Counted from the first letter of the stretch, positions 25,035-34,758 are shown. The stretch is 64,000 nt of DNA from Fundicoccus_A sp052115865 (GCF_052115865.1 NZ_JBQKME010000013.1:1-64000); one strand, 5' to 3'. The notes: generated by a model from the sequence alone, not told the origin. Translations and numbers: made by a program.

Positions 25035-26141
25035 TTATTCAGCTTTATTAACATCTAAGATTATTGCTTCTTTTGTCACATGGTTTAATACTTTGCAACC
25101 ATCTGCCGTTGCAATTACCAAATCTTCAATTCGAATTCCTAATTCACCGGGTAAATAAATACCTGGTTCGATTGAGAAGACATGGCCTTCTTCAATCAAT
25201 TGATGGTTACTGGCACTTACATCCCCTGCTTCATGCACATCGCGACCGATAAAATGCCCTAAGCGGTGGGTAAAATACTCGCCATAACCTGCCTTTGTAA
25301 TGATATCTCTTGCAATACCATCGATTTCAGAAAATGGGATGCCTGGTTTAATGGCAGCAATGGCTTCTTCGTTGGCTTGTTTGACAATATTGTAAATTTC
25401 CAATGCTTTATCAGAGGGTTGACCATAAAAGACCGTTCGAGTCATATCTGAAGCATAGCCTTTGTAGCTACTCCCAATATCAATGACAACAGAATCTCCG
25501 TAAACGGGCATTGTTCCGTCTGTTTCATGATGCGGGTCTGCTCCGTTTGCCCCGAATGCGACAATCGGTTCAAAAGAAAAACTATTACCACTCAGGGATA
25601 AATAAATATCTTCAAGATGACCTTTGAGTTCTTTTTCAGATAAACCTTTTGCAATGAGAGCTATGAGTTGTTCCATTGCTTGATCATTTAAGGCAGATGC
25701 TTGCGCCATTAATTCTTGCTCTTGTGCTGATTTAATCGCACGCATATCATCGACTAAATGAGATTGATTGACTGCTTGGATGCTGTTGTCAATGGCTAGT
25801 AAATCTAGTAAGAAATGACTTGGCCATAATTTATCGATGCTGGTTGGACCGACAGCTAATGATTGAGCGATTTTATTTAAAATTGGGTCGCCATCATTGT
25901 AGTTAATGACTTCAATGACGTCTTGTAAGTCTTGGTCTAATTCTGCTGTTGGAAACAGTCGATTAAGATATAGTTGATGCGTATTTTTATCAGCAAAGAT
26001 GATGAGTAAAAGTAGGCGTTCACCCGGCTGGGTGTGATAAGCTGTGAAATAATCAATACTTGATGGATCGCTAATCACTTGATTAGCAATGCCTGCTTCT
26101 CGCATTTTTTCTTGTAGTTGTTGGATTCTCGTAAAATTCAT
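25035..26141 (-). CDS. pepQ: Xaa-Pro peptidase, M24B family (PepQ-like)
   Basis: 368 residues: an N-terminal creatinase-like domain (1-130) and a C-terminal pita-bread metallopeptidase. The five metal ligands are visible: Asp in VIDIGSSYKG, Asp in ASDMTRTVF, His in THRLGHFIG, Glu in SIEPGIY and Glu in IRIEDLV. It removes residues before proline, as Xaa-Pro dipeptidase or aminopeptidase P; the length fits the shorter PepQ/YqhT-like members. RBS GAGGAGTG precedes the ATG. Single gene, not obviously in an operon. Confidence 0.9.
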   Translation of the reverse strand: MNFTRIQQLQEKMREAGIANQVISDPSSIDYFTAYHTQPGERLLLLIIFADKNTHQLYLNRLFPTAELDQDLQDVIEVINYNDGDPILNKIAQSLAVGPTSIDKLWPSHFLLDLLAIDNSIQAVNQSHLVDDMRAIKSAQEQELMAQASALNDQAMEQLIALIAKGLSEKELKGHLEDIYLSLSGNSFSFEPIVAFGANGADPHHETDGTMPVYGDSVVIDIGSSYKGYASDMTRTVFYGQPSDKALEIYNIVKQANEEAIAAIKPGIPFSEIDGIARDIITKAGYGEYFTHRLGHFIGRDVHEAGDVSASNHQLIEEGHVFSIEPGIYLPGELGIRIEDLVIATADGCKVLNHVTKEAIILDVNKAE

Positions 26142-26306
26142 AAGCGCACTCCTCAGTAAAATTTTATTTATTTAATTGTTAGTGTCTCTATTATAGTATA
26201 AAATGAAATCAGTTAGTAATCAGGAGTTTGGATTAGGTCTTTCGCCTCATGTTTATAAAAGTGGCTATCGTTATGATTGAGTAAAACTACCCAAAGGAGA
26301 TTAATT

Positions 26307-26915
26307 ATGTGGGATATTTCACTGGAAAGAAAACGACAGATTATCCGTTTGACAACAATAATTGGGATAATTATAACGATTTCAGGTTCGATTTACATTG
26401 CTCAATCATCTTATTTTAAACCTGGTGGAGGCTTTTATGATTTATTGACTCATCTAGGGTTTTGGGCACCTATTATCTTTATTGTCGTTCAAATTAGTCA
26501 AATTATTTATCCGATTATCCCATTTGGCTTAACCAATGTAATTGGTGATTTGGTGTTTGGGCATGCTTGGGGTTTTGTTTTTAATTGCATTGGCATGTTG
26601 GTCGGCTCAAGTATTAACTTTTACCTTGGTCGACGCTTTGGAGCAAGCTTCGTTAAAGCATTTATTTCTGATGAGCAATATGATAATTATATAAGTAAAA
26701 TGAATGAAGGAACAGGCTTTGTTAAACTTTTAAAGATTGGCTTTATTTTACCTGTTTTTCCTGACGATATTTTTTGTATGATTTCAGGTATGTCAAATAT
26801 GAACTTTAAAGATTTTTTTATATTAGTAGTCAAGTATCGACCTGTTTCTTTATTTGTATTTACCTTTTTAAGTTCCAATATTATTCAGTTTTTTGCTAAT
26901 CTAATCTTTAATTAA
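26307..26915 (+). CDS. TVP38/TMEM64 (VTT-domain) membrane protein
   Basis: 202 residues from the ATG at 26307 (AAAGGAG nine bases upstream; the in-frame TTG at 26277 has no site). A short basic N-terminus is followed by hydrophobic segments around the VTT domain: the PIIPFGLTNVIGDLVFG segment, GSSINFYLGRRFG and the re-entrant GFILPVFPDDIFCMISG. DedA/VTT proteins are linked to lipid scrambling or undecaprenyl-phosphate flipping; the exact role of this subgroup is not settled. It is followed after 12 bases by yidD. Confidence 0.85.
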   Translation: MWDISLERKRQIIRLTTIIGIIITISGSIYIAQSSYFKPGGGFYDLLTHLGFWAPIIFIVVQISQIIYPIIPFGLTNVIGDLVFGHAWGFVFNCIGMLVGSSINFYLGRRFGASFVKAFISDEQYDNYISKMNEGTGFVKLLKIGFILPVFPDDIFCMISGMSNMNFKDFFILVVKYRPVSLFVFTFLSSNIIQFFANLIFN

Positions 26916-26927
26916 AGAGGTTTTTAA

Positions 26928-27173
26928 ATGAAATATATTTTAATTCAAATGGTAAGATTTTATCAAAAAGCAATCTCACCATTATTTCCCCCTAGCTGTC
27001 GCTATTCTCCTACTTGTTCGACTTATATGCTGACGGCTCTAGAGCGACATGGAGCTTTGAAAGGTTTCATCATGGGATTTGCCCGTATTATACGTTGTAA
27101 TCCGTTTGTAGATGGTGGACATGATCCTGTACCTGATTATTTTACATTAAGACGTTCTACGTCGGAATTATGA
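26928..27173 (+). CDS. yidD: Membrane protein insertion efficiency factor YidD
   Basis: 81 residues with the nearly invariant core FYQKAISPLFPPSCRYSPTC followed by STYMLTALERHGALKG and RIIRCNPFVDGGHDPVP. YidD is an amphipathic peripheral protein thought to help YidC insert membrane proteins. RBS AAAGAGG is seven bases before the ATG. It sits 12 bases after the VTT membrane protein gene and 68 bases before cdaA. Confidence 0.96.
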   Translation: MKYILIQMVRFYQKAISPLFPPSCRYSPTCSTYMLTALERHGALKGFIMGFARIIRCNPFVDGGHDPVPDYFTLRRSTSEL

Positions 27174-27241
27174 GATAGGTAAACTGTTTATTGACATAAT
27201 ATGATATAATAATCCAGGAAACAGAAAGGATGGTGTGTAAG

Positions 27242-28093
27242 ATGAATTGGTTAACACAATTTCTAAATAATCGACCAGTGATTCAATTAATAGATATAGC
27301 CATTGTTTGGTATATCATCTATAAATTGCTAATGTATGCTCGCGGAACACGAGCGATTAACGTTCTTAAAGGTGTCGCCATCATCATCTTAGCGAAGTTT
27401 GCCAGCTCTGTTTTACAATTGCAAACCATCGATTGGTTACTAGACCAAGTTATTTCCTGGGGTGTTGTAGGAACGATGATTGTCTTTCAACCCGAGTTGC
27501 GTAAGGCACTTGAAAGCCTTGGCCGGAATTTATTTCGCAATCGGCGGACGCCGGATAATCCTAGTCAAGATCTGATTGATGACTTGATCGTTTCGGCTAA
27601 TTATATGTCGAAAAGGAAAATTGGTGCGTTAATTTCAATTGAAGGTCACGATCGCTTAGATGAATATATCCAAACCGGCATTAAAATGGATTCGGAAATT
27701 TCTAGCCAGCTATTAATTAATATATTTATTCCGAATACGCCTTTACACGATGGGGCTGTTATTATTTCAGACTATCGGATAGCGGTCGCAGCAGGTTATT
27801 TACCCTTATCTGAAAGTGATCAAATACCTAAAGAACTTGGAACTAGGCACAGGGCGGCCATTGGTTTAAGTGAAGTATCTGACGCTTTAACCTTGATTGT
27901 CTCTGAAGAAACAGGAGCAATTAGTATTGTTAAAAAAAACAAGCTACACCGGGATTTATCGCAAGTAGAACTTGAAACGCTGTTAACAGAAAACTTATTT
28001 GATGAAGAAGAGGAAGTTAAAGAATCAGGACTCATCGCAACAATTCGGAGTTTTTTTAATACAAATTTTATACAGAGGAGGGATGATAAATGA
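27242..28093 (+). CDS. cdaA: Diadenylate cyclase CdaA
   Basis: 283 residues. Three membrane helices (1-85) precede the DAC domain, whose catalytic motifs are DGA at 170-172 and RHR at 202-204. It makes cyclic di-AMP from two ATP and acts at the membrane, controlling potassium and osmolyte uptake and wall homeostasis. The ATG at 27242 starts the usual MNWL N-terminus; GAAAGGATGG lies upstream, and an ATG four codons earlier overlaps this site. It heads the conserved cdaA-cdaR-glmM operon. Confidence 0.96.
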   Translation: MNWLTQFLNNRPVIQLIDIAIVWYIIYKLLMYARGTRAINVLKGVAIIILAKFASSVLQLQTIDWLLDQVISWGVVGTMIVFQPELRKALESLGRNLFRNRRTPDNPSQDLIDDLIVSANYMSKRKIGALISIEGHDRLDEYIQTGIKMDSEISSQLLINIFIPNTPLHDGAVIISDYRIAVAAGYLPLSESDQIPKELGTRHRAAIGLSEVSDALTLIVSEETGAISIVKKNKLHRDLSQVELETLLTENLFDEEEEVKESGLIATIRSFFNTNFIQRRDDK

Positions 28094-29208
28094 AAAAGCC
28101 ATCCTTTGATAATGTTTGGGTTGTTAGGGCGGTTTCTTTATTATTCGCGGTCTTCTTGAATATTTTTGTCACCAATAGTAATGCGCAACCCTTCCTAAGC
28201 GCGGGTAACCAGCAATTTGCTAGTGTTGATTCTAGCGAAACAATCTCAAATGTGCCGGTTTTCTTAGGTCAGCATGATGACGATTTGTATATTAGTGGTC
28301 TGCCAGATACGGTTAATATTCGCTTAACAGGCCCACGCAACTTAATTAGTCAATTAACTATTGATAATTTTCGAGTTGAAACAGAGAGTTTAATGGATTT
28401 ACCTACTGGTACCCAGGCTATTCGTTTAGTCGCAGCTGGTCTACCTGAAGATATTCACTATGAAATATCACCGTCACAAGTGATTGTTCGGATCTCACGC
28501 AAAGCAACCATTACGGTGCCGGTCGAATATGAAATTATGGACGGTGCTATTGCCAATGGTTATGAGGTAACCCAAGTCACCATGAACCCCAGTGAGGTTG
28601 AATTAACGGGTGATAGTAGTAAAATAGAAAAAGTCGATCGGGCGCTTGTTCGAATCGTATCGGAAGAAGCTATAACGGAGTCATTCTCAGCTATTTTAAG
28701 GCTTCAAATCCTAGATGAAAATGATAATTTGTTAGATATAAATACCTCTACAGCTGAAATTCAAGTAGCTGTTACGGTAGAATCGCAGAGTGTAAGTGTC
28801 CCCCTACGGATTAACCCACAAGGTGAGGACTTAGAAAAATATAGTTATGAATATAGTTTTGTTGATACGTCACACGTTGATGTTTATGCCAGCCCTGATA
28901 TCGCTAGCAATATGGATTGGGTAGGTGTTGGAGTGGATGTGACAGGGTTAACAGAGACGGCTGTCATAAGTGGCATGCTTTCAATTCCTGAAAACATAGA
29001 GTTTATCAGTCAAAATGAAGTCGCTGTGTTGGTTGAAGTTTATCCTGTCGATAGACAGCGAATCTCACCTGTTCAATCATTTACACCTATGGAGTCAGAA
29101 TCAACTGATTCGCATAGCTTGGATGCCAGTAACATAGACGAAACAACGGAAACATTAAGTGAAGATATGAGTGAAACAGAAGCATCCTCAGAAGAGCCAT
29201 CAGAGTAA
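28090..29208 (+). CDS. cdaR: CdaA regulator CdaR (YbbR-domain protein)
   Basis: 372 residues: one N-terminal membrane anchor (about 10-28) and an extracellular part with repeated YbbR domains (three or four beta repeats up to about 330), then an acidic Ser/Glu-rich tail (ESTDSHSLDAS, TEASSEEPSE). It binds CdaA and tunes its activity. The start overlaps the cdaA stop by four bases (ATGA), so translation is coupled. The low-complexity acidic tail recalls that of other exported proteins in the window. Confidence 0.93.
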   Translation: MKKPSFDNVWVVRAVSLLFAVFLNIFVTNSNAQPFLSAGNQQFASVDSSETISNVPVFLGQHDDDLYISGLPDTVNIRLTGPRNLISQLTIDNFRVETESLMDLPTGTQAIRLVAAGLPEDIHYEISPSQVIVRISRKATITVPVEYEIMDGAIANGYEVTQVTMNPSEVELTGDSSKIEKVDRALVRIVSEEAITESFSAILRLQILDENDNLLDINTSTAEIQVAVTVESQSVSVPLRINPQGEDLEKYSYEYSFVDTSHVDVYASPDIASNMDWVGVGVDVTGLTETAVISGMLSIPENIEFISQNEVAVLVEVYPVDRQRISPVQSFTPMESESTDSHSLDASNIDETTETLSEDMSETEASSEEPSE

Positions 29209-29246
29209 GATGGACGTAATTTAATCAAAGTTAGGAGACATAGAAA

Positions 29247-30605
29247 ATGAGCAAATATTTTGGTACAGACGGTGTAAGAGGTGTTGCCAATGAAGAACTT
29301 ACCCCTGAGTTAGCATTTAAATTAGGTAGATTTGGTGGGCATGTTTTACAACAACATGCTCCTGAAATAGAACATCCCCGTGTTTTGGTAGCAAGAGATA
29401 CGCGTATTTCGGGATATTTATTGGAAAATGCTTTAATTGCTGGTTTACTGTCTGTTGGTATAGAAGTTATGCAATTAGGTGTCATTTCAACACCGGCTGT
29501 TGCCTATTTGACACGTACGCAAGGGGCTGTAGCGGGAGTGATGATCAGCGCTTCGCATAATCCAGCCGAAGATAATGGCATTAAATTTTTTGGAGCGGAT
29601 GGATTTAAGTTATCCGATGACCAAGAATTAGAAATTGAAGCCCTATTGGATCAAGAAGAAGATGACTTACCACGTCCAAGCGCGGATGGCTTAGGCGTTG
29701 TGGATGAATTTCCTGAAGGTCTCATTAAATATATCCAATTTTTACAATCAACAATCCCATCAGATTTAGCTGGCATTTCAGTATGTATTGATGCGGCCAA
29801 TGGTGCAACAGCTCCAATTGTTAATCAGTTATTCGCTGACTTGGAGACAGACTTTTACACCATGGGTGACCGCCCGAATGGGATTAATATCAATGATGGC
29901 GTAGGGTCTACCCATCCAGAAAAGCTACAAGCGTTTGTGCTAGAAAAGAAAGCTATGGTAGGTCTTGCCTTTGATGGAGACGGGGACCGACTGATTGCTT
30001 GTGATGAGAATGGTCATATTGTCGACGGTGATAAAATTATGTTTATCATTGGAAAATACTTGAAAGATAAAGGACGTCTTGCCAACAACACCATTGTTTC
30101 AACAGTGATGAGTAATATTGGTTTCCATAAAGCAGTTGAAAACGCTGGGATGACGGCCTTAAAAACGAATGTCGGCGACCGTTATGTCGTTGAGGAAATG
30201 CGTAATGGAGGCTATACCTTAGGTGGTGAGCAATCAGGGCATATCGTTATGTTAGATTACAACACAACAGGCGATGGCTTACTAACAGCCATTCATCTCT
30301 TGAATGTGATGAATGAAACTAACAAGCCTTTATCTGAACTTGCCGCTGAAGTTCAAATTTTCCCACAAAAATTAGTTAATATTCGCGTGCATGATAAATA
30401 TACAGTTATGGATGTTCCAGCTGTCAAAGCGATTATTGAAGATGTAGAATCAGAAATGAATGGTGACGGCCGTATTTTAGTTCGTCCAAGTGGTACAGAG
30501 CCATTGTTACGTGTAATGGCAGAAGCATCGACAGATGAAAAAGTTGATCAATATGTTAATAAAATTGCTGATATTATCCGCCAAGAACGTGGCTTAGATA
30601 ACTAA
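29247..30605 (+). CDS. glmM: Phosphoglucosamine mutase GlmM
   Basis: 452 residues, full length. It converts glucosamine-6-phosphate to glucosamine-1-phosphate for UDP-GlcNAc and peptidoglycan. The phosphoserine loop is SASHNPAEDNGIKFFG at 101-116, the metal loop DGDGDRLIA near 244, the sugar loop GGEQSGH near 330 and the phosphate loop RPSGTEPLLRVM near 412. RBS TAGGAGAC. Third gene of the cdaA operon; GlmM also binds CdaA in other Firmicutes. A strong terminator follows. Confidence 0.97.
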   Translation: MSKYFGTDGVRGVANEELTPELAFKLGRFGGHVLQQHAPEIEHPRVLVARDTRISGYLLENALIAGLLSVGIEVMQLGVISTPAVAYLTRTQGAVAGVMISASHNPAEDNGIKFFGADGFKLSDDQELEIEALLDQEEDDLPRPSADGLGVVDEFPEGLIKYIQFLQSTIPSDLAGISVCIDAANGATAPIVNQLFADLETDFYTMGDRPNGININDGVGSTHPEKLQAFVLEKKAMVGLAFDGDGDRLIACDENGHIVDGDKIMFIIGKYLKDKGRLANNTIVSTVMSNIGFHKAVENAGMTALKTNVGDRYVVEEMRNGGYTLGGEQSGHIVMLDYNTTGDGLLTAIHLLNVMNETNKPLSELAAEVQIFPQKLVNIRVHDKYTVMDVPAVKAIIEDVESEMNGDGRILVRPSGTEPLLRVMAEASTDEKVDQYVNKIADIIRQERGLDN

Positions 30606-30617
30606 GTGAATTCATTT

Positions 30618-30668
30618 ACCCATAATAGGTAGTTAGCTCAATTTGTTAATTACCTTTATGGGTTTTTT
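30618..30668 (+). terminator. Terminator of the cdaA-cdaR-glmM operon
   Basis: ACCCATAA and, with interruptions, AGGTA/TTA pair with TAA/TACC and TTTATGGGT, followed by TTTTTT. Confidence 0.8.
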
Positions 30669-30690
30669 AACTTATATGAAGGAGTCCAAT

Positions 30691-31587
30691 ATGTCAGAAA
30701 GTCCGAACAAAAAAACGAAACTAGCGCTTAGCTTAGACTGGTTAGATGATCATCCGAATATTTTCCAATGTATCCATTGCCATGCAGCTTTAAAACGAGT
30801 CGGATCGAGCTTAGTCTGTGACAATCGTCATCAATTTGATGGGACGAAAAAAGGCTACTTTTATCTGTCCAAGCAAGCCACGCAACAAACCGACTACGAT
30901 AAGATACTTTTTGAACACCGCCGCTACATCATTAGCCAATCGTCTTTTTATACACCTTTAATCCAAACCCTCACCAACCTTTTAAATAAATATCTCTGCC
31001 CCAATAGCGTGGTTCTTGACGCCGGCAGTGGTGAAGGGAGTTATTTACATTTACTTAATCATGCACTTGGGCTAGCAACGACTTTAATCGGTGTTGATTT
31101 AGCCAAGGAAGGTGTCCAATTAGCAACCAGCTATAATGGTGAACTCTTATCCTTAGTGGCAGACTTAGCTAATTTACCGATCCAAGACAAAAAAGTGGAT
31201 GTTATCTTATCTATTTTATCACCGGCTAACTATTCGGAGTTTAAACGTGTTTTAAAGGAGGAGGGGCTTGTTATAAAAATAATTCCCGAAAGCAATTATT
31301 TAATCGAAATACGGCAAGCGCTTGTGCAATTAGGTTTTGATATTCAAGAAAAGCACGACAACCAAGCGGTAGTTGAGAAATTCCAAGAGGCTTTTCCTGA
31401 TTTCCAGTCCCAATTAATCGACGAAAAAATCGCCTTGTCCCATGATGCGCTGAATCATTTACTACTAATGACTCCTTTGACATGGCATTTAAAGCAAGAA
31501 GAACGCGAAAATCTTATTGCTATCTTACCCAAACAGATCCATCTGCATTTAGTTATTTTAATTGGACATAAAAAAACTGCTAAATAA
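30691..31587 (+). CDS. rlmA: 23S rRNA guanine-N1 methyltransferase RlmA family
   Basis: 298 residues from the ATG at 30691 (AAGGAG six bases upstream; an earlier in-frame ATG lies in the terminator). An N-terminal zinc finger uses Cys in FQCIHCHAAL, Cys in LVCDNRHQFD and the following His. The C-terminal part is a Rossmann methyltransferase with the SAM motif VLDAGSGEGSYLHLL. Gram-positive members methylate G748 of 23S rRNA in the peptide tunnel and affect tylosin susceptibility (RlmA-II/TlrB type); G745 is the Gram-negative target. Confidence 0.88.
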   Translation: MSESPNKKTKLALSLDWLDDHPNIFQCIHCHAALKRVGSSLVCDNRHQFDGTKKGYFYLSKQATQQTDYDKILFEHRRYIISQSSFYTPLIQTLTNLLNKYLCPNSVVLDAGSGEGSYLHLLNHALGLATTLIGVDLAKEGVQLATSYNGELLSLVADLANLPIQDKKVDVILSILSPANYSEFKRVLKEEGLVIKIIPESNYLIEIRQALVQLGFDIQEKHDNQAVVEKFQEAFPDFQSQLIDEKIALSHDALNHLLLMTPLTWHLKQEERENLIAILPKQIHLHLVILIGHKKTAK

Positions 31588-31610
31588 CCAGTAAAGGCTA
31601 CTTAGCAGTT
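31575..31610. terminator. Bidirectional terminator overlapping the rlmA stop
   Basis: AACTGCTAA at 31575-31583 pairs perfectly with TTAGCAGTT at 31602-31610, flanked by an A6 run. The left arm is the last coding bases of rlmA. The convergent AraC gene ends nine bases on. Confidence 0.75.
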
Positions 31611-31618
31611 AAAGTTGT

Positions 31619-32437
31619 TTAAACAGTTGCATGGTCTGCAGAATACTTCTTGCGATAACTTGAAGGCGTCATATGATTGCTTTCTTTAAATGTTTTCGAG
31701 AAGTGTGAAGGTGAATGAAAACCAACAATGTCAGAAATTTTAGAAATTGTAACATTGGATTGCGACAGTAATTTCTCAGCTTCTTCTAAACGCACATGAA
31801 TGAGGTAATCAATTGGTGATAAACCTGTTTGCTGTTTGAATAGACGGATGAGATAGTATTTATTAATGTCGACCAAGTCTGAAAGTTCATCCAGCGTGAT
31901 TTTTTTAGAAAAGTTTTCACGAATATAAGTCTGAATGATTTCAATTTCATTATGCTTAACTTGTGTTGTTGAATCTTTGATTGATAGCTCATTGTTACGC
32001 AATACATGAACCATAACGCACTCTAATAATTTCTTTAAGATAATTTCAGATCCACGGAAAGGATTATCCATTTCCATCAACGCCAAATCTAAATAGTGTT
32101 TGATAGATTGACTTTTGTCACCTACAATAAATAATTGCTCTTGTGAATTTGCCTCTAAAGAAGAAGTGAATAATACACCACTTAACGTAACTTTAATCCA
32201 TTCAATTTTTCTAATGGGTGATAAGTCTAATTGGTAGTTAGGATTTAAAATAATTAAATCACGTTTCTTAATTTCGCCTTCTTCATGATTGTGGCGATAA
32301 CTAGCTGAACCCTTATGTATATATATAATTACGAGTTCATCTTCGGATAAAAGAGATAAATCTTGTCCTAAAGTAATATTTTCTTGAACGATTGATTTAA
32401 GCTTTATTGACGCTGAATTTACGTTAGATATATACAA
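31619..32437 (-). CDS. AraC-family transcriptional regulator
   Basis: 272 residues starting at TTG 32437, which has AAAGGAG eight bases upstream. The N-terminal part (1-160) is a weakly conserved cupin-like sensor. The C-terminal HTH pair reads ITLDELSDLVDINKYYLIRLFKQQTG and VTISKISDIVGFHSPSHFSKTFKE, ending TPSSYRKKY. It is transcribed away from the alcohol dehydrogenase gene at 32774; divergent regulator/enzyme pairs of this kind usually mean direct control. Confidence 0.88.
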   Translation of the reverse strand: MYISNVNSASIKLKSIVQENITLGQDLSLLSEDELVIIYIHKGSASYRHNHEEGEIKKRDLIILNPNYQLDLSPIRKIEWIKVTLSGVLFTSSLEANSQEQLFIVGDKSQSIKHYLDLALMEMDNPFRGSEIILKKLLECVMVHVLRNNELSIKDSTTQVKHNEIEIIQTYIRENFSKKITLDELSDLVDINKYYLIRLFKQQTGLSPIDYLIHVRLEEAEKLLSQSNVTISKISDIVGFHSPSHFSKTFKESNHMTPSSYRKKYSADHATV

Positions 32438-32508
32438 ATTTTCAACTCCTTTCAGTTTACAGTAATACTATATTACAATAAATTATCTTTAATGAAAAGC
32501 ATAATTAT

Positions 32509-32537
32509 CAAATTTTATTAATTATTAATAAAATTTG
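32509..32537. promoter_or_regulatory. 29-bp perfect palindrome in the AraC/alcohol dehydrogenase gap
   Basis: CAAATTTTATTAA, centre TTA, then TTAATAAAATTTG: 13-bp perfect arms. It lies 72 bases upstream of the regulator start in a very AT-rich 336-base divergent gap (32438-32773) that otherwise shows no clear element. It could be a regulator site or simply a cruciform-prone sequence. Confidence 0.5.
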
Positions 32538-32773
32538 AAATTAACAAATAAATTATTTTTTATTAATGATGAAAGCCTAACACAAATAGTATTCCATTAA
32601 AAGTTTATGGAATTTATTGCTTTGTATTTATATTAATTCTAATCAAGAGATAATAATTAAAACTAATAGAAATAGGAAGATATTAGTTAAATATAGAGTA
32701 AAAAGAATCAATAAAATTGCATATAAAATAAAAAATATGTTTTTATATCAATAAAATATAAGGAGCAAAGAAG

Positions 32774-33958
32774 ATGAAAAATTTTATCTATGATATTCCC
32801 ACAAAACTCTATTTTGGTCGCGATCAAATCGAAAAGCTACCAGACCTTATTAATCGTTTTGGTAAGAAGGTTTTATTAACTTATGGTGGCGGAAGCATTA
32901 AAAAAAATGGTTTGTACGATAAAGTTAAAGATTTACTAAAGAATTGTGAGATTTTTGAATTAAGCGGCATTGAACCAAATCCACGAATCGAATCCGTTAG
33001 AAAAGGAGCAGAATTATGTAAAGAACATCAAATTGATGTTATTTTAGCTGTTGGTGGTGGGTCAACAATCGATGCTTCCAAAATGATAGCAGCTGCTGCT
33101 AAATATGATGGTGACGCTTGGGATTTAGTTAAAAACCGTGACCTTATTAAAGATGTTTTACCACTTATCGATATATTGACCTTATCTGCTACTGGGACTG
33201 AAATGAACACCAGCTCGGTTATCACAAATTTTAAAACGAAGGAAAAAATTGGGACAAGTGCTTATAGCCTCTATCCCTATGCTTCCATTTGCGATCCGAC
33301 TTATACATTCAGTGTGAATCCATACCAAACAGCTGCTGGAACAGCTGATATTATGTCACATACATTTGAAATCTACTTTAGTCATGAAGAAGAGGTATTT
33401 ATTCAAGACCGCCTTGCGGAAGGGATTTTAAGTGCTTGTATTCATTATTTACCGATTGCATTAGAAGACCCTCATAACTATGATGCGCGTGCCAATTTAA
33501 TGTGGGCGTCGACCTTAGCTTTAAATGGTTTAACCAGTTTTGGTAAAGGTGGGCCATGGACCTGTCATCCGATTGAACATGTCTTGTCCGCTTATTATGA
33601 CATTACTCATGCGGTTGGTCTAGCTATTTTAACACCACGTTGGATGGATTTTGCCGTTAATGAAAAAACCGTTGAACGTTTTGCCATGTATGCTGAAAAT
33701 GTTTGGGGAATTCCAAAAGGCGATGATTTATTTGCGTCTGCTCGTTTAGCCATCGATAAAACTTATCAATTTTTCTTAGATGTAGGTTTGCCAATGACTT
33801 TGGGTGAAGTTGGCATTGAAACAGATGAATATTTTGAAGAAATGGCGATGCAAGCTGCACCCCGCTTAGAAAATTCTTACGTACCTTTAACCAAAGATGA
33901 TGTCGTAAATATTTTATATGCTTGTCGCCAACCGAGAAAAATGTCCACTTCCTTATAA
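32774..33958 (+). CDS. Iron-containing alcohol dehydrogenase (butanol dehydrogenase/YqhD type)
   Basis: 394 residues. NADPH-binding signature VGGGSTIDASKMIAAAA near 93-109, LSATGTEMNTSSV near 138, and the metal ligands Asp and His in GTADIMSHTFE near 194-198 plus His in CHPIEHVLSAYYDITHAVGLA. The sequence pattern is that of NAD(P)H-dependent BdhA/YqhD reductases, which turn aldehydes into alcohols. RBS AAGGAGCAAAG. Single gene, divergent from the AraC regulator. Confidence 0.93.
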   Translation: MKNFIYDIPTKLYFGRDQIEKLPDLINRFGKKVLLTYGGGSIKKNGLYDKVKDLLKNCEIFELSGIEPNPRIESVRKGAELCKEHQIDVILAVGGGSTIDASKMIAAAAKYDGDAWDLVKNRDLIKDVLPLIDILTLSATGTEMNTSSVITNFKTKEKIGTSAYSLYPYASICDPTYTFSVNPYQTAAGTADIMSHTFEIYFSHEEEVFIQDRLAEGILSACIHYLPIALEDPHNYDARANLMWASTLALNGLTSFGKGGPWTCHPIEHVLSAYYDITHAVGLAILTPRWMDFAVNEKTVERFAMYAENVWGIPKGDDLFASARLAIDKTYQFFLDVGLPMTLGEVGIETDEYFEEMAMQAAPRLENSYVPLTKDDVVNILYACRQPRKMSTSL

Positions 33959-34082
33959 TAAATATCGCAATTATTTCACCGATTGTTAAGCAAAGTTATA
34001 ATTCTAATACAAAATGATGACATGAAAACATTTTGAACCTACATATGCTAGAATTGATTTAAATAGGCAGAGGAGGGGGATT

Positions 34083-34754
34083 ATGAAAAAATATTGTTTA
34101 AAAGCTAAGCTAGCTTTTGTTATTGTGCTTTTACTAGGCTTTACTTTGCCAATTCATTATCAAACACCTGTTTTTGCTCAAAGTCAATCAAGTAGTAGTC
34201 AATCCCCAGAAAGTAGCGATCGTGACATATACGAGGAAACTTACCCAAAAGATGAAGAAGAGTCCAGTAGTGCTATCACACCTGAACCACCAGGTTCTTT
34301 TGAATCTGAAGAAAGTGAGTCGATTGCTGACAGTCAAGTAGATGAAACGTCAGAATCAGAAGAAAGCATCAGTGAGTCTGTAGAAACAATAGAGTCAGAG
34401 TCCGGCTCAAGTGAATCTTCAATTGAAGAAACAAGTCAGACACCGCCTATTCAATCAGAGTCTACTGTGGGGAGTCGCCCAAGACAGTCTAATCGACCTA
34501 ATCCAACAGAAACAAGACCAGTAGAGCAAACTTCCAATACAAACTTTACTTTAATGTTCACCTTATTAGCCAATCGCTTATATAACAATCAAATGTCAAT
34601 GGGGTCATGGATGTTTAGACTCGTGAACTCAGATATGATTGATTTACTAGAAGAAAGCTTTGCAGATGTTCTCCCATTCAATTTGATGTCCATTAAATAT
34701 CGTTCGGCGCTTATCTCCAGTGTGTTTTTTATTACAAGTTTATATCACAGATAA
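34083..34754 (+). CDS. Exported acidic serine-rich protein, function unknown
   Basis: 223 residues. A signal peptide ends PVFAQS, then residues 34-150 are a Ser/Glu/Thr/Pro-rich low-complexity stretch full of SES and SSES repeats. The last 70 residues form a more ordered part, NFTLMFTLLANRLYNNQ through LISSVFFITSLYHR, with one weak hydrophobic tail. No LPxTG or other anchor is seen. No family is recognised. RBS GAGGAGGGGG. A linker-like or surface protein is plausible; nothing more can be said. Confidence 0.75.
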   Translation: MKKYCLKAKLAFVIVLLLGFTLPIHYQTPVFAQSQSSSSQSPESSDRDIYEETYPKDEEESSSAITPEPPGSFESEESESIADSQVDETSESEESISESVETIESESGSSESSIEETSQTPPIQSESTVGSRPRQSNRPNPTETRPVEQTSNTNFTLMFTLLANRLYNNQMSMGSWMFRLVNSDMIDLLEESFADVLPFNLMSIKYRSALISSVFFITSLYHR

Positions 34755-34758
34755 TACG

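Noticed and set aside
27190..27215. TTGACA followed by TATAAT as a cdaA promoter.
   Set aside because: The two boxes are only eight bases apart, so they cannot serve as one -35/-10 pair; TATAAT may be used with another weak -35.
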